Source: Rhizobiaceae bacterium
GTDB lineage: Bacteria > Pseudomonadota > Alphaproteobacteria > Rhizobiales > Rhizobiaceae
Direction of reading: 5' to 3'
Assembly: GCA_019635775.1 (NCBI GenBank)
Contig: JAHBYU010000001.1
Location: forward strand, 682,001 to 746,000
Length of the DNA stretch: 64,000 nucleotides
The notes beneath the pieces are model-generated. The model did not search any database. It saw only the letters and a list, made by a program, of their open reading frames with translations, and had not been told where the DNA came from. A program made the position numbers and the translations under genes. Positions 58,254 through 64,000 of this stretch are shown piece by piece (position 1 is the stretch's first letter; every line of letters starts with the position of its first letter).

Positions 58254-58838
58254 TTGGCCTCGACAGTCCTCGACCACCTTTTGACCCGCAGCTCGGCGCC
58301 AATTCATGAACTGAAGGAGCCGGCGCCGTCCGATTCGGAAATCACGACGATTCTGACGGCCGCCAGTCGCGTGCCGGACCATGGCAAGCTCGCGCCGTGG
58401 CGATTCATCCTGTATCGCGGCGATGCGCGCGCGCGGGTGGGGGAAGAGCTTTTGCAGCTTGCGGAGAAGCGTGAAGGGCCGCTGCCCGAAGGGCGCCGCC
58501 AGCAGGAGTTGACACGCTTTTCGCGCGCTCCACTCGTGATCGGCGTGATTTCCAGCCCCAAGGAGCATCCGAAAATCCCGGAGTGGGAGATGTTCCTCTC
58601 GGGCGGCGCTGCGGCGATGAATCTTGTTCACGCCGCCAATGCGCTCGGCTACGCCACCAACTGGATCACCAACTGGTACTCGGATACGCCAGAGGGACGT
58701 GCGTTGCTCGGGCTTGCCCCAGCTGAACGGGTCGTGGGCTTCGTTCACATCGGGACGTTTGACGGCACGCCGCTCGAACGTCCGCGCCCGGACGTTTCCG
58801 CGCTCTGGTCAGACTATGCCGGGCCCTGGAAGGGCTGA
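58254..58838 (+). CDS. Nitroreductase family protein (YdjA-like)
   Basis: 194 residues from TTG at 58254, with GGAG seven bases upstream; no ATG lies close. Opening VLDHLLTRSSAPIHELKEPAPSDSEITTILTAASRVPDHGKLAPWRFIL fits the short nitroreductase type that binds FMN at the dimer interface, and LSGGAAAMNLVHAANALGYATNWIT is the flavin helix. It should reduce nitro or quinone compounds with NAD(P)H. Divergent from the secreted-protein gene, 154 bases. Confidence 0.87.
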   Translation: MASTVLDHLLTRSSAPIHELKEPAPSDSEITTILTAASRVPDHGKLAPWRFILYRGDARARVGEELLQLAEKREGPLPEGRRQQELTRFSRAPLVIGVISSPKEHPKIPEWEMFLSGGAAAMNLVHAANALGYATNWITNWYSDTPEGRALLGLAPAERVVGFVHIGTFDGTPLERPRPDVSALWSDYAGPWKG

Positions 58839-58844
58839 GAGGGC

Positions 58845-59312
58845 TCATCCTTTTTCTTCACAGGGCACGACGCGCAATGCCGCGCGGCGCATGGCCGGGG
58901 TCGCTGCCCTTGCAAGGAGTTCACGCTCGCGCCGCGCCTGTTCCGGCTGGTAGAGCACTGCTTCAAGGTGGATCCGCCTTTCGCCATCCAATATCAAGGA
59001 CTGCCCTTCGGTCAGCCCAAGCAGGCCAAGGCCCACGGGTGTCGTGATCGGGAGAAAAAGCCCGGTCGGCGAATTCATGCGGTCATGGCTCAGGATGCGG
59101 CTGTCCGGTTCTCCTCCGTTCACGCGATAGGTGACCCGGCTGCTCAATGTGGCAACGCCGGCCGGCACATCATCGTGGAACATGATGGTCGCCGAAGCGA
59201 TCTTGCGGCGCAGCAGCCACGCAATCGGACTTTCGGATTCCATACAGCGTTCGAGCATTACCTCAAGGATGGTGAAGTCCTTGGTCGTCAATATGCAGGC
59301 ATCGTCACGCAT
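58845..59312 (-). CDS. GreA/Rnk C-terminal-like protein, copy 2
   Basis: 155 residues. VTYRVNGGEPDSRILSHDRMN near 60 and LPITTPVGLGLLGLTEGQSLIL near 90 follow the GreA C-terminal FKBP-like fold, shared with Rnk. No RNA polymerase secondary-channel coiled coil is evident in the N-terminal half (WLLRRKIASATIMFHDD). AAGGAGAAGCG is a strong ribosome site. It is a diverged paralogue of the gene at 59447 in the same direction. Confidence 0.78.
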   Translation of the reverse strand: MRDDACILTTKDFTILEVMLERCMESESPIAWLLRRKIASATIMFHDDVPAGVATLSSRVTYRVNGGEPDSRILSHDRMNSPTGLFLPITTPVGLGLLGLTEGQSLILDGERRIHLEAVLYQPEQARRERELLARAATPAMRRAALRVVPCEEKG

Positions 59313-59364
59313 TGCGCTTCTCCTTCGGCCAACTGGCGGGCCGGTGGTTTGATCTGGAGAAGTC

Positions 59365-59393
59365 CCCCTGTGCCGTGGTTTACGGCGCAGGGG
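59365..59393. repeat. Hairpin between the two Rnk-like genes
   Basis: CCCCTGTGCCGT (59365-59376) pairs with ACGGCGCAGGGG (59382-59393), 12 pairs with one G-U, and a 5-base loop. On the minus strand it lies about 55 bases after the upstream Rnk gene and 50 before the downstream one. There is no T-run, so attenuation, processing or RNA stability are as possible as termination. Confidence 0.7.
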
Positions 59394-59446
59394 TCACATG
59401 CATGCGATGAGAGAACCTCCGTAAAGTGCGAGGCGGCAACGGGACG

Positions 59447-59878
59447 TCATGACGCGCGCTGCAAAGGCGTGTCCGACGGCCCGGCCTCGACGCTCTCCAC
59501 CTTGAGGCGGCGGACGCGTCCATCACGGGCCTCCCATTCCATCGACTGTCCCCGCGCAAGGCCGATCAATGCCGTGCCGATCGGGGTGAGGATGGAAATC
59601 TTGCCGGCTGCGATGTCGGCTTCAGCGGGAAATACCAGCGTGACCTGGCGAACCTCCCCGGTATCAGTGGAATAGCTCAGCGACGAGCCCATACGCACGA
59701 CATCCTTCGGGAGGCGGGCCTCGGTAACGATGCGAGCACGGTCGAGTTCGCCCAGAAGTTCTTCGGAAATGTCCGGAGATCTTGTGGCCACGGATTGCGC
59801 GAGGCGCGACAACTTCTCGTGGTCGAGCTGGGTGATCGTAATTTGCGGCTTGCGCCGCGTTGTTGCTGCAGAGTTCAT
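59447..59878 (-). CDS. rnk: Rnk/GreA-C-like regulator, copy 1
   Basis: 143 residues. Typical Rnk layout: a short N-terminal helical part (HEKLSRLAQSVATRSPDISEELLGELDRARIV) then the GreA-like beta domain with VRMGSSLSYSTDTGEVRQVTLVFPAEADIAAGKISILTPIGTALIGLARGQ in order. E. coli Rnk competes with Gre factors on RNA polymerase; an older role in nucleoside diphosphate kinase control is from Pseudomonas. Start ATG 59878 is favoured by GAGG six bases upstream; 59890 is the alternative. Confidence 0.85.
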   Translation of the reverse strand: MNSAATTRRKPQITITQLDHEKLSRLAQSVATRSPDISEELLGELDRARIVTEARLPKDVVRMGSSLSYSTDTGEVRQVTLVFPAEADIAAGKISILTPIGTALIGLARGQSMEWEARDGRVRRLKVESVEAGPSDTPLQRAS

Positions 59879-60163
59879 ATCTTGCCTCATTGCGATCCGT
59901 CCGCGATGCGGACCGGAGCCGAACAGATCTTTGATGACTGTCGCTTTGAAGGCGTCGTGTTGCCATTATCGGGCATGTTGCCCGCATTTTTTTCGGCCTT
60001 CGCGCCCCTCGGCCGGGCGCGACACGACCGGACCGGGGGTCAGTTGCCCGCGATAGGGCAAACCCTGTTCAGAAGCTTGATGTGGCGTTCCGTGTAGCTC
60101 ATGCCGTGAGACATGGGAAAATTCGCCGGTGCTGTCAAGGACAGCGCCATTTGGCCGCGGCGA

Positions 60164-61039
60164 TCAGCTTGTTGGTGCGATCGATGCTGCCCGCGCGAGC
60201 AGGCGCTCGGCGCGTTTCAGGTGGGGGATATCGTACATGCGCCCATTCACCGCCAAAACGCCGGGACTGCCGGCCGCAGCGAAGGCCTCCACGAGAGTTC
60301 GTGCCTCTTCCACGGCTTCGGGCGCGGGCGTGAAGACCTCGTTGATGATCGGAACCTGTGCGGGATGGATCGCAAGCTTTGCAGTAAAACCGTCGCGCGC
60401 TGCCTCGATACATTCATCGCGCAAACGGTCGACATCGCGAAAATCGACGTGGACCGTATCGATGGCCGCGACGGCCGCCGCCGATGCAGAGAGCAGCGTG
60501 ACAGCCCGTGCAAGCCGGAAGACATCGGTATATCGGCCATGTTCGTCGCGCACCGAGCGTGCGCCAATCTCGGCCGAGAGGTCTTCGGCCCCCCATGTCA
60601 GGCCCGCAAGGCGGGGACTGCAACCCGCATAGCTCGCGGTCGAAAGTGTCGCCAGGCCGGTTTCGGTAACGATGGGTATGATGCGGATGCTGCCGTCCGG
60701 GAGGCCGGCCTCGATCTCTGCGACGCGCAGCTTGACTGAAAGGTGCTGGATATCCTTGCCGCCTTCCGATTTCGGCAGGATGATGCCGTCGGGACCTGCC
60801 GCGACAACTGCGGAGAGATCGCCGTCAGTCATTCCCGACTTCAGGTCGTTTACGCGGACATAGATCTGCAGGCCTGCGGGGCGCTCCCGAATGAATTGTG
60901 ACGCGAGGTCACGCGCCAACGCCTTGTTGGCAGGTGCCACTGAATCCTCGAGATCGACGATCACCACGTCGGCACCTGCCGCAAGACCCTTCTCCAGTTT
61001 TCTGGACGAGTCGCCCGGCACGAAAAGCAGGGAGCGCAT
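60164..61039 (-). CDS. CoA ester lyase (HpcH/HpaI, CitE-like)
   Basis: 291 residues. The CitE-like start RSLLFVPGDSSRKLEKGLAAGADVVIVDLEDSVAPANK is clear, with the metal-binding Glu/Asp further on (VTETGLATLS, TWGAEDLSAEIG) and MYDIPHLKRAERLL at the end. No citD or citF is near, so this is the stand-alone form that cleaves malyl-, citramalyl- or related CoA esters. It starts 10 bases after the MaoC gene in the same direction, so the two are probably one operon. Confidence 0.88.
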   Translation of the reverse strand: MRSLLFVPGDSSRKLEKGLAAGADVVIVDLEDSVAPANKALARDLASQFIRERPAGLQIYVRVNDLKSGMTDGDLSAVVAAGPDGIILPKSEGGKDIQHLSVKLRVAEIEAGLPDGSIRIIPIVTETGLATLSTASYAGCSPRLAGLTWGAEDLSAEIGARSVRDEHGRYTDVFRLARAVTLLSASAAAVAAIDTVHVDFRDVDRLRDECIEAARDGFTAKLAIHPAQVPIINEVFTPAPEAVEEARTLVEAFAAAGSPGVLAVNGRMYDIPHLKRAERLLARAASIAPTS

Positions 61040-61048
61040 GAGACGACC

Positions 61049-61504
61049 TCAGCTTTCGGTCTTTTTGGCAATCATCGCCTGACGGATGCACCTGGCCACG
61101 AGCGTGCCCTGCTGGTTGTAGGCGCGATGCTCGAACTCGACGATGCCCCGGTCAGGCCTGGACCGGGACTCGCGCACCGACAAGACCTCCGTCTCCACCC
61201 GTATGGTGTCCCCGTGGAAGACGGGTGCGGGAAAGACAGTCTCGGTCATGCCGAGATTGGCGATTGTGGTGCCGAGCGTGGTGTCGTGCACGGAAATGCC
61301 GATCATGAGTCCCAGTGTGAAAAGCGAGTTGACGATCGGCTTTCCCCATTCGCTTTTGGCGGCGAAATCGAAATCGATGTGCAATGGCTGAGGGTTCAGC
61401 GTCATCACCGAGAAGAGCATGTTGTCGCTTTCGGTGACGGTCTTCGTCAGGCCATGCCTGAAGACGGAACCGACCTGAAAGTCCTCCAGGTGCAACCCTG
61501 CCAT
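61049..61504 (-). CDS. MaoC-family hydratase
   Basis: 151 residues of a single hot-dog fold. LHLEDFQVGSVFRHGLTKTVTESDNMLF and LNPQPLHIDFDFA carry the hydratase motif (Asp/His pair HIDFDFA). NSLFTLGLMIGISVHDTTLGTTIANLG follows. It should hydrate an enoyl-CoA, with mesaconyl- or methylcrotonyl-type compounds possible. Start ATG 61504 is chosen where family similarity begins. Paired with the downstream CitE-like lyase, the two could act in series. Confidence 0.88.
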   Translation of the reverse strand: MAGLHLEDFQVGSVFRHGLTKTVTESDNMLFSVMTLNPQPLHIDFDFAAKSEWGKPIVNSLFTLGLMIGISVHDTTLGTTIANLGMTETVFPAPVFHGDTIRVETEVLSVRESRSRPDRGIVEFEHRAYNQQGTLVARCIRQAMIAKKTES

Positions 61505-61649
61505 TCGATCCTCCCGACTTTGCAAACCAATAGGCGCTCGGTGCTGCCCCAGCAACCCGGTTAAGAAACATGGTGAACCAATCGTAAACCATTAGGCGCT
61601 AGCGTCCGACTCCTAGCCAGGGGTGTGGCGAGAGGCACGGCAACAATCG

Positions 61650-62771
61650 ATGGTTGTTTCTCATTTCCTGAGATGGGTGAACACGGCAAAGGTGTCCGAG
61701 CGCGCAGCAGCAGCAGCGGCGCTGGCGCGTGCCTATGTCCAGCACGACCTCCCATTCGAGGATCGCTGCGCCGCAGAGGGCGCGCTGACTCTGCTGCTGG
61801 ATGATCCGTCGGCCCGTGTGCGCAAGGCAATGGCGGAGACACTTTCGCTGTCTCATCATGCGCCCCGGCAGGTCGTATCCGCGCTCGCTGCGGACCAGCC
61901 TGAGGTCGCTGCCGTCATCCTGGCGCGTTCTCCGCTGCTTTCGGATGCTGACCTCGTCGAGCGTATCGTCAACGGCTCGAAGGCCACGCAGATGCTGGTT
62001 GCCGACCGGCCTTACGTATCGATGGAGCTGTCGGCCGCCATTGCGGAAATCGCCGAGGCTGAAGCGTGCAGGGCGCTTATCGAAAATCATGGCGCTGACA
62101 TCGCATCCCTTTCGTTTCGCCGCATGGCGGAACGGTTCGGGCACCTGGCAAGCCTGCGTGAGGCGTTGATTGCGGATTCTCGTTTGCCCGCCGACTGCAG
62201 GCACATGCTTCTGGTCAAGCTGGGCGAGGCGTTGAAGGGCTCGCCGCTGGTGGTTGCCATCATGGGAGAGGCACGCGCCGAGCGTCTGATGAAGGATGCC
62301 TGCGTGAAAGCTTCATTGACGCTGATCGATGGAACGGACGCGACCGACTATCCCGCGCTGGTCTCGCACCTGCGTGTACGGGGCGACCTTACCGCGTCTT
62401 TCATCGTGCGTGCGATCGCGCACGGCAAGGTCGATTTCTTCGGCGAGGTCATCGGCGCGCTTTCCGGTCAGTCCGAGGAACGGGTACGATCGCTGCTTTC
62501 GTCAGGCAGCGACGTTGCCCTGTCAGCAGCATTTCGCAAGGCAGGCCTGCCTGAAACGGTCCATGCCGCGCTGATCCGCGCACTCAAGGTGTGGCGTGAG
62601 GTTGCCAACGGCAAGCGACTGGCAGGTGCTCAGGAAGTCTCCTGGCTGATGCTCAAGGAGATTGGCGGCGAGAAGGCGGAGGGCGATCTCGCCGTCCTGC
62701 TCAGGTCGATCCACCTCGACGCCTTGCGCGACAACGCGCGTGAGCACGCGCGGGCTATCGCAGCGGCCTGA
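61650..62771 (+). CDS. DUF2336 protein, 373 aa
   Basis: All-helical with HEAT-like repeats: RAAAAAALARAYVQ, EDRCAAEGALTLLLDDPSARVRKAMAETLSLSHHAP, QPEVAAVILARSPLLSDADLVERIVNG. These are features of DUF2336, an alphaproteobacterial family of unknown function. No signal peptide. ATG at 61650 is chosen; a GTG at 61623 is also in frame. The upstream gap holds an A/T-rich stretch but no sure promoter. Confidence 0.82.
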   Translation: MVVSHFLRWVNTAKVSERAAAAAALARAYVQHDLPFEDRCAAEGALTLLLDDPSARVRKAMAETLSLSHHAPRQVVSALAADQPEVAAVILARSPLLSDADLVERIVNGSKATQMLVADRPYVSMELSAAIAEIAEAEACRALIENHGADIASLSFRRMAERFGHLASLREALIADSRLPADCRHMLLVKLGEALKGSPLVVAIMGEARAERLMKDACVKASLTLIDGTDATDYPALVSHLRVRGDLTASFIVRAIAHGKVDFFGEVIGALSGQSEERVRSLLSSGSDVALSAAFRKAGLPETVHAALIRALKVWREVANGKRLAGAQEVSWLMLKEIGGEKAEGDLAVLLRSIHLDALRDNAREHARAIAAA

Positions 62772-62774
62772 AGC

Positions 62775-63647
62775 CTAGCGCGGCCGTGCCCGCAATGCGT
62801 GAAAGACCACCGCCGCCACAACGACTGCTCCTCCGGTAATGCTGGCGGCCGGCGGCAGTTCGGACAGAAATATCCAGGCGAACAGAATGGCGAAGGGCAC
62901 CTCGGCCGAGCCGAGCAGGCCTGCCTCGGAGGCAGATATCAGGCGGGTGCCCTCGGTCCAGAGAATGACCGCGCACGCAAAGGTGAAACCGAAACACAGA
63001 AGGCGCCAGACGTCGTGAATGGAAACGGAGAGGGGGTCGACAATCAGCCAACCGGTGCCAAAAAGAATGAATGCCGCGATCGCGCCGACCCACACGACGG
63101 GGGTGTCGCGGAACGCACGAATCATGACCATGTAGAGCGCGCTCAGGGCGGTCATTGCCAGCGCCATCAGGTCGCCGAAGAGATTGCCCTGACCCAGTCC
63201 CCCGGACACGATGATACCCACGCCGCCGAGACACACCAGAGCCATCGCCAGCGTAATGGGTCTTGGCCTGACACGCAGGAAGAGCCATTCGAGCGCGGCG
63301 GCGACGAGAGGGGCTGTTGCATAGATGATCGCGACGTTGGCGACGTAGGTGTTCTTGAACGCCGAGATGAAGGCGAGGGTGGCCAGACATCCCACTGCGA
63401 CCATCGACCAGCCCTGCCACCCGATGTCGATCCTCAGCCCACTTCGCCCGGACCGCCACAGCACATAGCCGGTCACCAGAATCCCGCCGACCAGGCCCCG
63501 CCAGCAAGCGATCGTCCAGGGGTCGGTGGAGATCGACTTTGTGAAGATCCCGGTCATGGCGAAGAACGCAGCCGAGGCCAGCACAAGGCTGACACCCAGG
63601 GTTCGCTCGCGGGTGGGGCTGGATAGAATCGAGGCGTCTGCGGACAT
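62775..63647 (-). CDS. EamA-family (DMT) transporter
   Basis: 290 residues, about ten hydrophobic segments in two EamA halves. ASAAFFAMTGIFTKSISTDPWTIACWRGLVGGILV at the start, YATAPLVAAALEWLFLRVRPRPITLAMALVCLGGVGIIV in the middle and LGSAEVPFAILFAWIFLSELPPAASITGGAVVVAAV at the end are all typical. It is only distantly like the other EamA gene in the window. Exporter of unknown substrate. It abuts the end of the DUF2336 gene with 3 bases between. Confidence 0.88.
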   Translation of the reverse strand: MSADASILSSPTRERTLGVSLVLASAAFFAMTGIFTKSISTDPWTIACWRGLVGGILVTGYVLWRSGRSGLRIDIGWQGWSMVAVGCLATLAFISAFKNTYVANVAIIYATAPLVAAALEWLFLRVRPRPITLAMALVCLGGVGIIVSGGLGQGNLFGDLMALAMTALSALYMVMIRAFRDTPVVWVGAIAAFILFGTGWLIVDPLSVSIHDVWRLLCFGFTFACAVILWTEGTRLISASEAGLLGSAEVPFAILFAWIFLSELPPAASITGGAVVVAAVVFHALRARPR

Positions 63648-63751
63648 GCAGGTACAATAGACCACGCTCTGGCCGGCGTACTGTCAGTAAAGCGGCTGGA
63701 GCAATCCAAATTCCGCATCGCAGAATCGGCTACCAAGAAGCATGCGCGGAT

Positions 63752-63967
63752 TCAGCGCCAGTCCCGCCTGCGCGGCGTTGCAAGCGCGGTGAAGGCCAGG
63801 GCGACCAGCAAGGTGGTAATGCCGACAGTCACGATCCCGGCAGGCGTGATGCGCGCGCTGCCCTGAAGCGAGATGCTTTTGCCTATCTTCAGATTATAGG
63901 TGGCCTTGATCTCTTCAGGATGCGTCGGGATATCGTTGTCGCTCGACGGTGCAGTCAAGTCGGCCAT
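63752..63967 (-). CDS. Small membrane protein, 71 aa
   Basis: The N-terminal half is polar (APSSDNDIPTHPEEIKATYN); residues ~42-62 (AGIVTVGITTLLVALAFTAL) form one membrane segment; a basic RRRDWR end should stay cytoplasmic. No family recognised. It may be monocistronic near the right edge; what lies beyond is not visible. Confidence 0.65.
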   Translation of the reverse strand: MADLTAPSSDNDIPTHPEEIKATYNLKIGKSISLQGSARITPAGIVTVGITTLLVALAFTALATPRRRDWR

Positions 63968-64000
63968 TTAAGCGTCCCTGCCCGGAATTGTTGTGACGAT

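Noticed and set aside
62755-63657. 300-codon minus-strand frame overlapping the EamA gene in another frame
   Set aside because: The frame at 62775-63647 gives ten regular membrane segments; this one gives Arg/His-rich sequence with no pattern.

Overview
The window reads as ordinary core chromosome of a GC-rich alphaproteobacterium of the Hyphomicrobiales (Rhizobiales), most like the Mesorhizobium/Phyllobacteriaceae side. This is inferred from protein likeness and gene order: dinB–DUF3572–divK–pleD–rpmG, topA–rnr–DUF983–NUDIX, pyrB–pyrC'–plsY–dprA, a PopZ (DUF2497) gene just before valS, and an ExoR-type regulator. I see no rRNA, insertion sequence, integrase, prophage, CRISPR array or recognisable defence system. 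Two tRNA genes, Leu(UAA) and Cys(GCA), are present.

Layout. 1-3.7 kb: a UspA gene cut by the left edge, a CinA/MoeA-like protein, wrbA, a membrane-anchored hydrolase, a small conserved-looking gene with an overlapping upstream ORF, and tRNA-Leu. 3.8-12.5 kb: L,D-transpeptidase, two tandem lipoprotein alpha/beta hydrolases, threonine dehydratase with a DUF1697 gene, glyoxalase I, a double cold-shock-domain protein, DUF192, another hydrolase and a secreted protein. 12.6-22.2 kb: tRNA-Cys, pcm-like methyltransferase, TolC, PopZ, ValRS, a FadL-like porin and exoR. 22.3-33.9 kb: dnaE, a K+ channel, a DMT exporter, dinB, DUF3572, divK-pleD, rpmG, an MFS carrier and an AhpD-like protein. 34-45.4 kb: a mostly minus-strand block (NUDIX, DUF983, rnr, topA, dprA, plsY, pyrC', pyrB). 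45.6-58.8 kb: aidB-like, AEC carrier, ruvX, UPF0173 hydrolase, gatC-GNAT-gatA, a UDP-glucuronate decarboxylase-like enzyme, a YdcF-like protein, DUF599, L-serine dehydratase, a secreted protein and a nitroreductase. 58.8-64 kb: two Rnk/GreA-C paralogues, a CitE-like lyase with a MaoC hydratase, a DUF2336 protein, a second DMT exporter and a small membrane protein.

How the genes work together. DivK, PleD and PopZ belong to the alphaproteobacterial polarity and cell-cycle circuit. DnaE, DinB, DprA, TopA and RuvX cover DNA replication and processing. ValS, GatCA, the two tRNAs and L33 serve translation. PyrB sits with a dihydroorotase homologue whose metal ligands are missing, which suggests a PyrB-PyrC' scaffold complex. 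Several genes are translationally coupled by ATGA overlaps or start at TTG next to an upstream stop (rnr, dprA).

I found no convincing new multi-gene system. The points most worth following are the non-catalytic PyrC', the acetyltransferase inside gatC-gatA, the paired lipoprotein hydrolases, the tandem Rnk paralogues with a hairpin between them, the long exoR leader, and several strong inverted or direct repeats at gene starts or ends.
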